Origin: Streptococcus ovuberis
Lineage (GTDB): Bacteria > Bacillota > Bacilli > Lactobacillales > Streptococcaceae
DNA length: 40,913 nucleotides
NCBI RefSeq assembly: GCF_012396585.1
Contig: NZ_JAAXPR010000021.1
Span: 1 to 40,913, forward strand
Direction: 5' to 3'
Below, one piece after another: positions 8,303 to 19,044 of the stretch. The notes below the pieces were generated by a model. It was not told where the DNA came from. It did no database searches and saw nothing but the letters and a program-made list of their open reading frames with translations. The position numbers were made by a program, and so were the translations under genes. The first letter of the stretch is position 1; every line of letters starts with the position of its first letter.

Positions 8303-8328
8303 TCCTATCAATTCGTAAGAATACAAAA
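8303..8328 (-). promoter_or_regulatory. ComX (cin-box) promoter of the comG operon
   Basis: On the minus strand TACGAATT (8310-8317) matches the streptococcal late-competence box TACGAATA at 7 of 8 bases. It is preceded by a run of seven T at the -25 region, also a feature of ComX promoters. That T-run is at the same time the tail of the DUF1033 terminator. Confidence 0.65.
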
Positions 8329-8352
8329 AAAGTTGACCTGGGCCAACTTTTT
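8326..8352 (-). terminator. Terminator of the DUF1033 gene (overlaps its stop codon)
   Basis: Stem AAAAAGTTG / CAACTTTTT (8327-8335 and 8344-8352) with T-runs on both sides, so it could work in both directions. The stop codon lies in the stem, and the U-tract runs straight into the comG promoter. Confidence 0.75.
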
Positions 8353-8704
8353 ATTCTGCTTTCCTTAAATGGCAAGCCTTGACACGTTTAGAAGTGACTA
8401 CTGCTTGTTGCGGCAGCCAAGCCACTAGCTCTTGCTCCAATATTAACAAGGAATGGTACTGCTGTAAAAATTCATCACACTCCTCACACCACCGTTGCTC
8501 TTTGGGATCCCAAAAAACAGACATCTTATCTGTCCGATTTTCATACTGAGGCAAAATCTGAAAGAGTTTCTGCCATTCCTGTTGATAGAACCGCTCAGCT
8601 TGAGTGTAATCCTCAAAGTTCTGACACATCACAATATCTTCCTGCCAGCCCTCTAAAAACCACCAGGGTTCAAAATCTCCGTATAATTTAATTACTTGAT
8701 ACAT
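8351..8704 (-). CDS. DUF1033 family protein
   Basis: A 117-aa acidic, tryptophan-rich cytosolic protein of unknown function. It shows the family's opening (MYQVIKLYGDFEPWWFLEGWQ), a central VFWDPKEQRWCEECDEFLQQYHSL with a CxxC-like pair (WCEEC), and a short basic tail. No signal peptide or membrane segment. In streptococci this gene regularly sits between rpoC and comGA. Here it has a sigma-A -10 (TATAAT, 8725-8730 minus) and AAGGAA before the ATG. A second, weaker ComX-like box lies 110 bases upstream at 8817-8824. A competence link is inferred from position and that box only. Confidence 0.85.
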   Translation of the reverse strand: MYQVIKLYGDFEPWWFLEGWQEDIVMCQNFEDYTQAERFYQQEWQKLFQILPQYENRTDKMSVFWDPKEQRWCEECDEFLQQYHSLLILEQELVAWLPQQAVVTSKRVKACHLRKAE

Positions 8705-8809
8705 AGCTTACTTCCTTGATTGGTATTATAGCCTAAATTTCATAAAATAGGAAAGAATTTGCTCAATTTTCACAATAAATCCCTTAATTCCTAACAATAA
8801 ACTTTACTA

Positions 8810-8860
8810 TCCTGTCAATTCGTGCCAATACAAAAGAGGCTAAGACATCGCCTTAACCTC
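8810..8860 (-). promoter_or_regulatory. Terminator plus degenerate ComX-like box upstream of DUF1033
   Basis: An imperfect stem GAGG(C)TAAG / CTTA(A)CCTC (8836-8860) with TTTT on the minus strand would end the ABC-transporter transcript. It runs directly into TTTTGTATT and then CACGAATT (8817-8824, 6 of 8 to the ComX box). The unit closely copies the one in front of comGA. Confidence 0.45.
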
Positions 8861-8957
8861 ATAATTGTAAACTCTTTCGATAAGCAACCCCAAAGGAAAC
8901 GGCATTAAATTCCACCGCTTTCGCTTCCCTCTCAAGCTTTCATGGTCTCATCCTTAA

Positions 8958-9794
8958 TTATTTGATGGCATCTGCAGCGACATCTTCACCAAACCACTTG
9001 TCAGAAATCTCACCAAATGCTCCATCAGCGTAAAGTTCCTTGAGAGCCTTGTTGATGTTATCCACCAAAGCCTTATCCGATTTGCGTGCACCGACTGCAA
9101 AAGCTTCTTCCTTGTAACCTGGTACCAATACATTATAGTCTGCAAGAATCCCTTCTTGAGCCAAATAATAGTTAGCATACACACGGTCAATCAAGAGACC
9201 ATCGATACGATCATTTTTCAAATCAATTAACGCTTCGTTAAAGGTAGCATACTGAGTCGCATCTGCACCATCCACCAAATCCTTGAGAATTTCAGGATTC
9301 TCAGTGAAAACATGGTAGCCAGATGAACCAGCTTGAGCTCCTAATTTCTTACCAGCCATGCCTTTTGCAGTATCAATCCCTGAGGACTTCTTCGTTACCA
9401 AGACCTGCTCATTAGCCATGTATGGTTCTGTAAAGAGGACCAATTCCCGACGCGCATCGGTTGCAGTGTAGCCATTCCAGATCAAGTCAATGTTGCCATT
9501 GTTAAGCTCTTTTTCTTTCAGATCCCAGTCAATTGGTTGCCATTCGATTGTAATATCATATTTGTCAAAGACTGCAGTTGCTAAATCAATATCAAAACCA
9601 ACGTTTTTACCCGAACTATCTTCAAACCCCATTGGTACAAAGGTATTGTCAAAGCCAATGGTAATTTTACCTTCTTTTTCAATGCTTGCCCAAGCATCCG
9701 TTGCCGCTTCTTTAGAAGCTGATTGACCACAGCCAACTAATGCCACACTCGCTACTAAACCAAGAGCACCTGCTAACCATTTCTTCATTTTCAT
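8958..9794 (-). CDS. Amino acid ABC transporter substrate-binding lipoprotein
   Basis: Extracellular solute-binding protein of family 3 (polar amino acids), anchored by lipidation. The 278-aa protein has a signal peptide with lipobox ALVGC (Cys22). The binding-site hallmarks are GFDIDLATAVF, WNGYTATDARRELVLFTEPYM (the Arg that grips the alpha-carboxylate) and KLGAQAGSSGYH. The ATG at 9794 is well placed after GGAGG. It is the third gene of the transporter cluster but has its own promoter in the 144-base gap, which would give extra binding protein over the membrane parts. Ligand (glutamine, cystine, arginine or other) cannot be told by eye. Confidence 0.9.
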   Translation of the reverse strand: MKMKKWLAGALGLVASVALVGCGQSASKEAATDAWASIEKEGKITIGFDNTFVPMGFEDSSGKNVGFDIDLATAVFDKYDITIEWQPIDWDLKEKELNNGNIDLIWNGYTATDARRELVLFTEPYMANEQVLVTKKSSGIDTAKGMAGKKLGAQAGSSGYHVFTENPEILKDLVDGADATQYATFNEALIDLKNDRIDGLLIDRVYANYYLAQEGILADYNVLVPGYKEEAFAVGARKSDKALVDNINKALKELYADGAFGEISDKWFGEDVAADAIK

Positions 9795-9842
9795 ATGTCT
9801 CCTCCTTTTTTGATGACCCTGCCATCAAAATTTAGTTCCCCC

Positions 9843-9871
9843 ATTATATCTTTTTTTTTGCAAATTGTCAC
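9843..9871 (-). promoter_or_regulatory. Promoter of the solute-binding protein gene
   Basis: GTGACA (9866-9871) - 17 bases - TATAAT (9843-9848) on the minus strand, starting transcription about 42 bases before the ATG. Confidence 0.65.
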
Positions 9872-9938
9872 CGTTTTAAAAAATAATTATCAAAAACGTT
9901 CGTTTTTTCCTTCGCATTATCTGGACTTCTGCGCTTGT

Positions 9939-10571
9939 TTAATGCTTAGGCTCAATTTTAATGATTTGATCCGCAATATTCTCAGCAAACTGCATATCGT
10001 GGGTAACCACAATCTGCGTAATCCCAGAAGCCTTGTTTTCTAAAATCAGCTTTTCGACTTCCAAGCGCAACTCAGGGTCAAGTGCAGAAGTTGGTTCGTC
10101 AAACCCGATGATTTCTGGTGAAATCATCATGGCTCTAGCTAGAGCAACCCGCTGTTTCTGTCCACCAGATAACGAATAGGGATAGACTTTAGCATGGGCG
10201 GATAACCCAAGAGCTGTTAACAACTTCCCCGCCTTTTCTTCTGCTTCTTGCTTTGAAAGATTCATCGTCTTGATGGGAGATAGGGTCAAGTTTTCCATCA
10301 CCGATAAGTGAGGAAAGAGTTGGAAGTCTTGGAACACAAAGCCCAGAAGATTACGTTGTTCTAGATGGTCCAAAGGAAGGGACTGGCCATTGTAGATTAC
10401 TTCGCCAGAATCAATGGATTCCAAGCCAGCCAACATTCTCAATAAAGTCGTCTTGCCCCCACCCGATTGCCCAACAATCGCAATGATTTCTCCTTCTGGT
10501 ATCACGAGGCTATAATTGCTAAAAATGGGTTTGTCTCCAAAGGATTTAGATATATTTCGTAATTCTAACAT
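9939..10571 (-). CDS. Amino acid ABC transporter ATP-binding protein
   Basis: A 210-aa nucleotide-binding subunit of the polar amino acid transporter family (GlnQ/ArtP type). It has Walker A GQSGGGKT (34-41), a Q-loop (FVFQDFQLFPHL), the signature LSGGQKQRVALARA, Walker B IIGFDEPTSALDP and the switch His (VVTHD). At 210 aa it is about 30 residues shorter than typical GlnQ at the C-terminus, but no core motif is lost. The start is preceded by AGGAGA and lies 9 bases after the permease stop, so the two are one transcript. Confidence 0.92.
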   Translation of the reverse strand: MLELRNISKSFGDKPIFSNYSLVIPEGEIIAIVGQSGGGKTTLLRMLAGLESIDSGEVIYNGQSLPLDHLEQRNLLGFVFQDFQLFPHLSVMENLTLSPIKTMNLSKQEAEEKAGKLLTALGLSAHAKVYPYSLSGGQKQRVALARAMMISPEIIGFDEPTSALDPELRLEVEKLILENKASGITQIVVTHDMQFAENIADQIIKIEPKH

Positions 10572-10579
10572 GCCTTCTC

Positions 10580-11221
10580 CTATCTGTAGTAATCAAATTT
10601 CTTCTCTACCTGTTTAGAAATAAGGGTGACAAGACCTATCATGAGTAGGTAAATGGCACCGGCAATGAACATAGGGGCTAGGCTAGCATCACGATTGGCA
10701 GCCGTTCGACTAGCCAATAGCAAATCCCCAACGCCAAGCGCATAAACCAAGGCTGTATCCTTTACTAACGTGATAATCTCATTAAAAATACTTGGCAATA
10801 CAATCTTAACCACCTGCGGAAGGACAATATAGCGTACCGTCTGAACATGGCTTAACTTTAAAACCTTAGCCGCTTCGTATTGGCCTGAAGGAATAGCTTC
10901 GATTCCCCCTCGGAAAATTTCTGAAAAATAGGCCGCATAATTCAAAGTAAAAGCTATAATAACTGCCGGCATTCGGTCAAATACAATCCCTACACTCGGA
11001 AGCACATAATAGAAAAAGATCAATTGCAACAGAAGTGGCGTCCCTCTCATTATGAGGACGTAACTATCTAAGAACCACCGTAAGGGCTTGAACTTAATCT
11101 GCATCAAAAAAGCAACTAGGATTCCCAAGGGAATAGATAATACTAAAACAAGCACAAAAATATATAGTGTAGTCGTTGCTCCTCTAAGTAAACTGGGTAA
11201 GACTTCTAATATGTAAGACAC
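10580..11221 (-). CDS. Amino acid ABC transporter permease
   Basis: A 213-aa membrane subunit of the HisM/GlnP type with about five helices. The EAA loop that docks the ATPase is readable as EAAKVLKLSHVQTVRYIVLPQ, and RGTPLLLQLIFFYY is the conserved N-terminal family motif. The start is GTG at 11221, seven bases after AGGAGG. First gene of the three-gene importer. The position between rpoC and DUF1033 is not the one I expect in most streptococci, so the cluster is probably an insertion or a lineage-specific arrangement. Confidence 0.92.
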   Translation of the reverse strand: MSYILEVLPSLLRGATTTLYIFVLVLVLSIPLGILVAFLMQIKFKPLRWFLDSYVLIMRGTPLLLQLIFFYYVLPSVGIVFDRMPAVIIAFTLNYAAYFSEIFRGGIEAIPSGQYEAAKVLKLSHVQTVRYIVLPQVVKIVLPSIFNEIITLVKDTALVYALGVGDLLLASRTAANRDASLAPMFIAGAIYLLMIGLVTLISKQVEKKFDYYR

Positions 11222-11325
11222 TGATGTACCTCCTGTTAAACGACAAACACCCTAGTCAAAGAGGTAAGCCTTGAACCTTCCTCACACAGAGACGTTTTAT
11301 CTTAAATATAATTAGATGTTTCTAT

Positions 11326-11334
11326 ATTATACCA
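11326..11334 (-). promoter_or_regulatory. Extended -10 promoter of the ABC transporter operon
   Basis: TGGTATAAT on the minus strand (TG one base before TATAAT), with no clear -35. It gives a leader of about 100 bases before the permease GTG. Confidence 0.6.
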
Positions 11335-11367
11335 TAGTTCTTAAGATTTGCTAGCTCTTGCATGAAG

Positions 11368-11399
11368 AAAAGTCAGAAAATAAGGATTTTCTGACTTTT
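11368..11399 (-). terminator. Terminator of the rpoBC operon
   Basis: Perfect 14-bp stem (11368-11381 with 11386-11399) with loop AAGG, ending in TTTT on either strand. It lies 7 bases after the rpoC stop. Confidence 0.85.
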
Positions 11400-11405
11400 G
11401 ATAAC

Positions 11406-14400
11406 TTATTCAGTTTCAAGAACTTCTGCTACCACTTCATCTGGTTCAATGGTTTCAACTTCGTTAATAGCCTGAGGTTCAATGTTACGGTAACGTGCCA
11501 TACCGGTACCAGCTGGAATAATCTTACCAATGATAACATTTTCCTTGAGGCCAAGAAGGTGATCGCGTTTGCCACGAATAGCCGCATCTGTGAGAACACG
11601 GGTCGTTTCTTGGAAGGAAGCTGCTGATAAGAAGGAATTCGTTTCTAAGGAAGCCTTGGTAATTCCCATCAAGACTGGACGTGCTGTCGCAGGAACACCA
11701 CCTGAAATAACGACTTGGGCATTGGCATCCGTGAAGTCAGTAATGTCCATCAGAGTTCCCATGAGGAGATCGGTATCCCCTGGATCCATAACGCGAACCT
11801 TGCGAAGCATTTGGCGAACCATTACTTCGATGTGCTTATCACCGATTTCTACCCCTTGGCTACGGTAAACTTTTTGAACTTCCGAAAGGAGATAGGTTTC
11901 AACAGACAAGACATCGCGAACTTCCAAGAGACGTTTTGGCTGGATAGACCCTTCTGTCAAGGCTTGTCCACGGTTAACACTGTCACCCACTTCAACACGC
12001 ATACGAGCGGTGTAAGGCACAATGTATTCACCATCGCCGGTTTGCCCTGAGACAAAGACTTTCTTGGTTCTTGTTGCCGCGTCTTCCTCGATGGCTGTGA
12101 CTGTTCCTTTAATTTCTGTGATGACCGCTTCCCCCTTAGGATTGCGGGCTTCAAAGATTTCCTGAACACGTGGGAGACCTTGCGTGATATCAGTGTTTGA
12201 AGCAACCCCACCCGTGTGGAAGGTACGCATCGTCAACTGGGTACCAGGTTCACCGATAGATTGGGCAGCTACTGTACCAACTGCTTCCCCTACCTCAACA
12301 GCATCGCCGGTTGCTAGGTTTATTCCGTAACAATGACGGCAGACCCCATGGCGGGTGTTACATGTGAAGACAGATCGAATCGTCACTTGTTCTACGCCAG
12401 CTTCAACGATTTGACGGGCTGTATCTTCAGTGATTAGCTTATTGGCTCCAATGATGATTTCACCTGTCTCAGGATGTTTAACGGTTTTCTTCGTGTAGCG
12501 TCCTTGGAGGCGTTCTTCGAGTGGCTCGATCATCTCTTTACCATCTGTAATAGAGGTAATGTCCAAACCACGGTCTGTACCGCAGTCATCCTCGCGGATA
12601 ATCACGTCTTGAGCAACGTCAACCAAACGGCGTGTCAAGTAACCTGAGTCAGCAGTCTTAAGGGCTGTGTCCGTCATCCCCTTACGGGCACCGTGAGTGG
12701 AGAAGAACATTTCGAGAACGGACAGACCTTCACGGAAGTTAGAGAGAATTGGCAATTCCATGATACGTCCATTCGGTGCAGACATCAGTCCACGCATCCC
12801 CGCAAGCTGGGAGAAGTTAGAAATGTTACCCCGGGCACCGGAATCCATCATCATAACGATTGGATTCTTCGGATCTTGTTTTTCGATCAAACGTTTCTCA
12901 AGAATTTCCTTGGTTTCACGCCACGTATTGGTAACAGCATTATAGCGCTCTTCGTCACTAATCAAACCACGACGGAACTGCTTGGTGATCAAGTCAACCT
13001 TGTCGTGAGCTTCTTCGATGACACTTTCCTTATCATCAATAACAGGAATATCTGCGATACCTACGGTCAAGCCAGCTAAGGTTGAATGGTAGTAACCTAA
13101 ATCTTTCAAGCGGTCAAGAAGTGCTGAAGTTTCTGTTGTGCGGAAACGTTTAAAGATTTCAGCGATGATATTCCCCAAATTTTTCTTCTTAAATGGTGGA
13201 TTAATCTCCAACTGAGCAATCTCAGCCTTGATATCTTGACCTGGTGTCAAGAAATACTTAGCAGGAACACCGTCCGTCAGATTCGCATTATTAGGTTCTT
13301 GCAGGTATGGTAATTCTGCAGGCATAATGGCATTGAAGAGGATCTTACCGATAGTTGTCATTAAGATCTTATGCTTTTGATCTTCAAGCCAAGGCTTATC
13401 CAGACTATCCGTCGCAATTCCCACACGTGTATGGAGGTGAACATAGCCATTACGGTAGGCCATGACTGCTTCATTAGCATCCTTGAAGACCATACCTTCG
13501 CCTTCACGCCCAGCGTCTTCCATGGTCAAGTAATAGTTCCCCAAAACCATATCTTGAGATGGGGTTACAACTGGCTTACCATCTTTCGGGTTAAGAATGT
13601 GCTCCGCAGCCAGCATGAGGATACGCGCTTCTGCTTGCGCTTCTTCAGACAATGGCACGTGAATGGCCATCTGGTCCCCATCAAAGTCAGCGTTGTAGGC
13701 TTCACAAACGAGCGGGTGAAGACGAAGTGCCTTACCATCAATCAAGACTGGTTCAAAAGCCTGAATCCCCAAACGGTGAAGGGTCGGTGCGCGGTTAAGC
13801 AGTACTGGGTGCTCTTTAATCACTTCTTCCAAGATATCCCAGATTCGCTCATCGCCACGCTCCACCATGCGTTTAGCCGCCTTCACGTTTTGAGCGTAGT
13901 CACGCGCAACAATCTCACGCATCACAAACGGTTTGAAGAGTTCAATAGCCATTTCGCGCGGCACACCACATTGGTACATTTTAAGAGTTGGCCCGACAGC
14001 GATAACTGAACGCCCTGAGAAGTCAACCCGCTTACCAAGCAAGTTTTGACGGAAACGGCCCTGCTTCCCTTTTAGCATGTGGCTGAGAGACTTAAGCGGA
14101 CGGCTACCTGGACCTGTGATTGGACGACCACGGCGGCCGTTATCAATCAAAGCATCAACGGCTTCTTGCAGCATCCGCTTTTCGTTTTGCACGATAATCC
14201 CTGGCGCATTAAGCTCCAAGAGGCGAGCCAGACGGTTATTCCGGTTAATGACACGGCGGTAGAGGTCATTCAAGTCAGAAGCAGCAAAACGGCCACCATC
14301 TAACTGAACCATCGGACGCAGGTCCGGTGGAATAACTGGCAAGATGTTGAGAATCATCCATTCTGGCTTGTTGCCTGATTTATAGAAGGCATCCAAAACA

Positions 14401-15035
14401 TCCAGACGACGAATGGCTTTGATGCGTTTTTGACCTGTTGCTGTTTTTAATTCTTCTTTAAGTGCAGCAATTTCAGTTGGAAGATCAACCTGTTTCAAGA
14501 GGTCTTGAATGGCTTCCGCACCCATTTTGGCAACGAAGGAACCTTGTCCGTATTCACGTAAACGCTCACGGTATTCACGTTCTGTCATGATGGACTTGTG
14601 CTCCAGCGGTGTCTCTTTGGGATCAATCACCACATAGGCCGCAAAGTAAATAACTTCTTCAAGAGCTCTAGGACTCATATCAAGGGTCAGCCCCATGCGA
14701 GATGGAATTCCTTTGAAGTACCAGATGTGAGAAATCGGAGCTTTCAGCTCAATGTGTCCCATCCGCTCACGGCGAACCTTGGCACGAGTCACTTCGACAC
14801 CACAACGGTCGCAGACGATACCCTTGTAACGGATACGTTTGTATTTTCCACACGAACATTCCCAGTCTTTGGTAGGCCCAAAGATGACTTCATCAAAAAG
14901 GCCTTCCCGTTCTGGTTTCAATGTACGGTAGTTGATGGTTTCAGGTTTCTTAACTTCCCCATAAGACCATGACCGGACCTTGCTGGGTGAAGCTAGAGTG
15001 ATTTGCATACTTTTAAATCGATTTACGTCAACCAC
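11406..15035 (-). CDS. rpoC: DNA-directed RNA polymerase subunit beta'
   Basis: Largest catalytic subunit of RNA polymerase, 1209 aa, full length for streptococci. The N-terminal zinc ribbon uses Cys60, 62, 75 and 78 (CSCG...CDRCG). The catalytic magnesium loop is [13 protein letters not shown], the bridge-helix/trigger-loop region carries [19 protein letters not shown] and [10 protein letters not shown], and the second zinc site is C-x6-C-x2-C near [14 protein letters not shown]. The start is GTG 15035 with AAGGGA six bases upstream. It lies downstream of rpoB across a 285-base structured spacer and is closed by a strong terminator. Confidence 0.98.
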   Translation of the reverse strand: MVDVNRFKSMQITLASPSKVRSWSYGEVKKPETINYRTLKPEREGLFDEVIFGPTKDWECSCGKYKRIRYKGIVCDRCGVEVTRAKVRRERMGHIELKAPISHIWYFKGIPSRMGLTLDMSPRALEEVIYFAAYVVIDPKETPLEHKSIMTEREYRERLREYGQGSFVAKMGAEAIQDLLKQVDLPTEIAALKEELKTATGQKRIKAIRRLDVLDAFYKSGNKPEWMILNILPVIPPDLRPMVQLDGGRFAASDLNDLYRRVINRNNRLARLLELNAPGIIVQNEKRMLQEAVDALIDNGRRGRPITGPGSRPLKSLSHMLKGKQGRFRQNLLGKRVDFSGRSVIAVGPTLKMYQCGVPREMAIELFKPFVMREIVARDYAQNVKAAKRMVERGDERIWDILEEVIKEHPVLLNRAPTLHRLGIQAFEPVLIDGKALRLHPLVCEAYNADFDGDQMAIHVPLSEEAQAEARILMLAAEHILNPKDGKPVVTPSQDMVLGNYYLTMEDAGREGEGMVFKDANEAVMAYRNGYVHLHTRVGIATDSLDKPWLEDQKHKILMTTIGKILFNAIMPAELPYLQEPNNANLTDGVPAKYFLTPGQDIKAEIAQLEINPPFKKKNLGNIIAEIFKRFRTTETSALLDRLKDLGYYHSTLAGLTVGIADIPVIDDKESVIEEAHDKVDLITKQFRRGLISDEERYNAVTNTWRETKEILEKRLIEKQDPKNPIVMMMDSGARGNISNFSQLAGMRGLMSAPNGRIMELPILSNFREGLSVLEMFFSTHGARKGMTDTALKTADSGYLTRRLVDVAQDVIIREDDCGTDRGLDITSITDGKEMIEPLEERLQGRYTKKTVKHPETGEIIIGANKLITEDTARQIVEAGVEQVTIRSVFTCNTRHGVCRHCYGINLATGDAVEVGEAVGTVAAQSIGEPGTQLTMRTFHTGGVASNTDITQGLPRVQEIFEARNPKGEAVITEIKGTVTAIEEDAATRTKKVFVSGQTGDGEYIVPYTARMRVEVGDSVNRGQALTEGSIQPKRLLEVRDVLSVETYLLSEVQKVYRSQGVEIGDKHIEVMVRQMLRKVRVMDPGDTDLLMGTLMDITDFTDANAQVVISGGVPATARPVLMGITKASLETNSFLSAASFQETTRVLTDAAIRGKRDHLLGLKENVIIGKIIPAGTGMARYRNIEPQAINEVETIEPDEVVAEVLETE

Positions 15036-15320
15036 TTAATATCCCTTTCTTATACTGTTTCAGCTAGTCGTGTTAGGACTAAACTGATGACTTGGATAGG
15101 CAACAAACTGGGGTATCCCCAGCTGCCTAAACGCACTCATGGTGTTGTGTTTAAAGATTATGTTTTGCTTTCTAAGAACTCAGAAGTAGCAAACTCTGTT
15201 ATAGCATTTAGAAGGCGAGACACTCACACCATGAGGTTTTTAACTACGGTCAAACAGTCCACTGGACTTGCCCTGCTTCTTTATTTTCCGGCAGGGGTTA
15301 AAACAGTCCACTGGACTGTT
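15036..15320 (-). ncRNA. Structured rpoB-rpoC intergenic RNA
   Basis: 285 bases without a gene but dense in inverted repeats. Directly after the rpoB stop there is a 10-bp stem AAAACAGTCC / GGACTGTTTT. A second copy of its core (AGTCC-AGT-GGACT) lies near 15257-15270, with a CCCTGC / GCAGGG stem between them. Further on, ten-base arms at 15136-15145 and 15226-15235 (CTCATGGTGT and complement) enclose about 80 bases. A compact hairpin at 15097-15129 (TAGGCA...CTGGGG-TAT-CCCCAG...TGCCTA) lies before rpoC. Function unknown; partial termination, RNA processing or stability control are possibilities. Confidence 0.5.
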
Positions 15321-18300
15321 TTAATCATCTGATTCTGCAGCGAAGGCAGCAGCAGCTTCAGCAGCGGCTTTTTGACGGGCTTTTTCAAGATCATCTACGT
15401 GAATGATATCGTCATCTTCGCCTTCATCCAAGTCACGGAGTTCTACTTCATTGTCATCTTCATCAAGGACTCGCATGTCAAGACCAAGCGATTGCAATTC
15501 TTTCACCAGTACGCGGAAAGATTCTGGAACACCTGGCTTAGGAATCGGATTGCCCTTAGTAATAGCTTCATAAGCTTTGAGACGACCGGTCACATCATCT
15601 GACTTGTAAGTTAAGATTTCTTGAAGGACGTTTGATGCACCGTAAGCTTCCAAGGCCCAAACCTCCATCTCCCCGAAACGCTGACCACCAAACTGGGCTT
15701 TACCCCCGAGTGGCTGCTGGGTAACAAGAGAATAAGGTCCGGTTGAACGAGCATGGAGCTTGTCATCCACCATATGGTGGAGTTTGATCATGTACATGAC
15801 CCCAACAGACACACGGTTATCAAATGGCTCACCAGTTCGTCCATCATAGAGAATAGTCTTGGCATCTGAGTTCATTCCAGCTTCCTTAACAGTCGCCCAG
15901 AGGTCTTCTGAAGACGCACCGTCAAAGACTGGGGTTGCGATATGGATTCCCAAATTGCGAGCCGCCATACCAAGGTGAAGTTCCATAACCTGACCGATAT
16001 TCATCCGAGATGGTACCCCAAGTGGGTTCAACATGATATCAACCGGTGTACCATCAGGAAGGTACGGCATGTCCTCCACAGGAACGATACGGGATACGAC
16101 ACCCTTGTTACCGTGGCGGCCGGCCATTTTATCGCCGACCTTGATCTTGCGTTTTTGAGCGATGTAGACACGCACCAGCATATTAACGCCTGATTGGAGC
16201 TCATCCCCATTTGCACGGGTAAAGATTTTCACATCACGGACAACACCATCGGCACCGTGTGGCACACGAAGAGAGGTGTCACGCACTTCACGTGATTTGT
16301 CCCCAAAGATCGCATGGAGGAGTCGTTCCTCAGCTGACAGATCTTTTTCACCCTTAGGAGTAACCTTACCTACCAGGATGTCGCCTTCTTTGACTTCAGC
16401 ACCAATACGGATAATCCCCATTTCATCTAACTGACGAAGGGCATCCTCACCGACGTTTGGAATTTCACGGGTAATTTCTTCAGGGCCTAACTTGGTATCG
16501 CGAGTTTCTGATTCGTATTCTTCCAAGTGGACAGAGGTATACACATCCTCTTTCACAAGGCGCTCACTCATGATGACCGCATCCTCGAAGTTATACCCTT
16601 CCCAAGTCATGTAGGCAACGATTGGGTTTTGACCAAGAGCCATTTCCCCGCGTTCCATAGATGGACCATCTGCGATAAAGTCACCTTTTTCAATCTTGTC
16701 ACCAACTTTGACTAGGGTACGTTGGTTATAGGCTGTCCCTGAGTTGGAACGGCGGAACTTCGTCACTTTATAAATATCAAGCGAGCCATCTTCACGACGA
16801 ACTTCAACCTTATCAGCATCTGCATAGGTAACCGTTCCATCATGCTGAGCAATAACTGCCGCACCAGAGTCATGGGCTGCTTGGTACTCCATACCCGTTC
16901 CCACATAAGGTGCTTTTGGATCAATCAATGGTACAGCCTGACGTTGCATGTTGGCTCCCATCAAGGCACGGTTGGAGTCATCGTTTTCCAAGAACGGAAT
17001 ACATGCTGTCGCAACGGCAACTACCTGCTTAGGAGAAACATCCATGAAATCCGCTTGGTTAGCTGGAAATTCTTGGTTATTCCCTTGATGACGTCCCATA
17101 ACGATATCACTAGCAAATGTACGGTCTTCGTTAAGCGGTGAATTAGCCTGAGCGACAATATATTCGTCTTCCTCATCCGCTGTCAACCAGACGATTTCAT
17201 CTGTTACCTTACCTGTTTCACGATCAATCTTGCGATAAGGTGTCTGGATAAAGCCGTATTGGTTAAGATGACCATAGGACGACAAGTTGTTAATCAAACC
17301 AATGTTGGGGCCTTCTGGTGTTTCAATCGGACACATGCGCCCATAGTGAGTGTAGTGAACGTCACGCACCTCATAACCAGCGCGGTCACGTGTCAAACCA
17401 CCAGGACCAAGGGCTGATAGACGGCGTTTGTGGGACAGCTCAGACAGTGGGTTATGTTGGTCCATGAACTGAGACAACTGTGAAGAACCAAAGAATTCTT
17501 TCACCGCAGCAGTCACTGGTCGGATGTTAATGATGCTTTGCGGTGTCAAGACCTCGTTATCTTGAACAGACATTCGCTCACGTAAATTACGTTCCATACG
17601 GGTCAAACCGATGCGGACCTGATTGGCCAAAAGTTCACCAACCGCACGGATACGGCGGTTCCCCAAGTGGTCAATATCATCCACTTTTCCTAAACCTTCA
17701 GCAAGATTGAGGAAATAGTTCATCTCTGCCAAGATATCTGCCGGCGTAATCGTACGGATACGTTCGCTAGGATTGGCATTACCGATAACATGAATCACAC
17801 GATCTGGGTCTGTTGGAGCGACGATCTTGAACCGTTGAAGCTCAACTGGCTCTGTCAAAACAGCCGAATCATTAGGGATATAAGTGATTTTGTTGAGGTC
17901 ACCGTCCAAATGCTCTGCAATCGAATCGATCACTTGGCGAGTCAACACTGTTCCAGCTTCAACTAGAATTTCACCAGTCTCGGGATCAACAAGAGCTTCT
18001 GCGATGGTTTGGTTCAGAAGACGAGTCTTAATGTTCAGTTTTTTATTAATTTTATAGCGACCAACCGCAGCAAGGTCGTAACGACGACGGTCGAAGAAGC
18101 GTGCGTTCAAAAGGCTACGAGAAGAATCTGCCGTCTTTGGTTCACCCGGACGCAAACGTTCATAAATTTCCTTCAGCGCCTCATCTGTCCTTGAATCCGC
18201 AGGGTTCTTATGGAGGTCTTTTTCAATGGTGTTGCGAACAATTTCGCTGTCACCGAAAATATCAAAAATCTCATCATCCCCTGAAAAACCTAGGGCACGC

Positions 18301-18887
18301 ACCAAGGTAGTGAAAGGAATCTTACGTGTCCGGTCGATCCGAGCATAACCAATGTCTTTTGAGTCGCTTTCCAGTTCCAACCAAGCGCCACGATTGGGGA
18401 TAACGGTTGAGCCATAGCCCACTTTTCCGTTCTTATCCACCTTATCGTTGAAATAAACTCCCGGTGATCTCACCAATTGCGAAACGATAATCCGCTCCGC
18501 ACCGTTAATGATGAACGTCCCCATTTCCGTCATCATTGGAAAATCGCCAAAGAAAACTTCTTGGGTCTTGATTTCACCCGTCTCTTTATTAATCAAGCGG
18601 AAAGTGACAAAAATCGGTGCAGAATAGTTGGCATCATGGGCACGCGCCTCTTCTAAGGTGTACTTAGGTTCGCGCATTTCATAACCAACAAACTCCAACT
18701 CCATCGTGTCTGTAAAGTTGGACACTGGAAGCACATCTTCAAACACTTCCTTCAACTCGCGGTCCAAAAATTCTTTGTAGGAATCCGTTTGGATCTCAAT
18801 CAAGTTTGGTAAATCAAGAACTTCTTTAATCCTTGAAAAACTGCGACGGGTCCGATGTTTCCCGTACTGAACGTCATGTCCTGCCAA
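15321..18887 (-). CDS. rpoB: DNA-directed RNA polymerase subunit beta
   Basis: Second catalytic subunit of RNA polymerase, 1188 aa. The start is TTG 18887, eight bases after AGGAG; no ATG would give the conserved [20 protein letters not shown] opening. Landmarks are [11 protein letters not shown], the rifampicin pocket ([21 protein letters not shown] then LSALGPGG), [19 protein letters not shown] and the C-terminal [19 protein letters not shown]. The rifampicin pocket has the wild-type Ser, Asp, His and Ser at the positions equivalent to E. coli 512, 516, 526 and 531. The acidic C-terminal tail is shorter than in S. pneumoniae. Confidence 0.98.
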   Translation of the reverse strand: MAGHDVQYGKHRTRRSFSRIKEVLDLPNLIEIQTDSYKEFLDRELKEVFEDVLPVSNFTDTMELEFVGYEMREPKYTLEEARAHDANYSAPIFVTFRLINKETGEIKTQEVFFGDFPMMTEMGTFIINGAERIIVSQLVRSPGVYFNDKVDKNGKVGYGSTVIPNRGAWLELESDSKDIGYARIDRTRKIPFTTLVRALGFSGDDEIFDIFGDSEIVRNTIEKDLHKNPADSRTDEALKEIYERLRPGEPKTADSSRSLLNARFFDRRRYDLAAVGRYKINKKLNIKTRLLNQTIAEALVDPETGEILVEAGTVLTRQVIDSIAEHLDGDLNKITYIPNDSAVLTEPVELQRFKIVAPTDPDRVIHVIGNANPSERIRTITPADILAEMNYFLNLAEGLGKVDDIDHLGNRRIRAVGELLANQVRIGLTRMERNLRERMSVQDNEVLTPQSIINIRPVTAAVKEFFGSSQLSQFMDQHNPLSELSHKRRLSALGPGGLTRDRAGYEVRDVHYTHYGRMCPIETPEGPNIGLINNLSSYGHLNQYGFIQTPYRKIDRETGKVTDEIVWLTADEEDEYIVAQANSPLNEDRTFASDIVMGRHQGNNQEFPANQADFMDVSPKQVVAVATACIPFLENDDSNRALMGANMQRQAVPLIDPKAPYVGTGMEYQAAHDSGAAVIAQHDGTVTYADADKVEVRREDGSLDIYKVTKFRRSNSGTAYNQRTLVKVGDKIEKGDFIADGPSMERGEMALGQNPIVAYMTWEGYNFEDAVIMSERLVKEDVYTSVHLEEYESETRDTKLGPEEITREIPNVGEDALRQLDEMGIIRIGAEVKEGDILVGKVTPKGEKDLSAEERLLHAIFGDKSREVRDTSLRVPHGADGVVRDVKIFTRANGDELQSGVNMLVRVYIAQKRKIKVGDKMAGRHGNKGVVSRIVPVEDMPYLPDGTPVDIMLNPLGVPSRMNIGQVMELHLGMAARNLGIHIATPVFDGASSEDLWATVKEAGMNSDAKTILYDGRTGEPFDNRVSVGVMYMIKLHHMVDDKLHARSTGPYSLVTQQPLGGKAQFGGQRFGEMEVWALEAYGASNVLQEILTYKSDDVTGRLKAYEAITKGNPIPKPGVPESFRVLVKELQSLGLDMRVLDEDDNEVELRDLDEGEDDDIIHVDDLEKARQKAAAEAAAAFAAESDD

Positions 18888-19044
18888 GTCGTTAACTCCT
18901 TTTCTAAGATGGCACCGAGAAAGCTAATCCTCTCTAGCACCTGACTCAAGGCTAATTGCCTTCACTCCATTCATTTGTCCTTTTTATATCATTTTCAGAA
19001 TCTTTAAGTTTATGTAACAAACCTAAAAAATCCTAAAAATAGGC
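18888..19044 (-). promoter_or_regulatory. rpoB promoter and leader
   Basis: An extended -10 (TGATATAAA, hexamer at 18983-18988 minus) gives a leader of about 90 bases before the TTG. The leader has a small GCTA/TAGC hairpin and no T-box or ribosomal-protein leader that I recognise. No good -35 is seen. Confidence 0.45.

Noticed and set aside
13371..14009. Long plus-strand frames inside rpoC and rpoB, for example 212 codons here.
   Set aside because: They are antisense shadows of highly conserved RNA polymerase genes with no start signals of their own.
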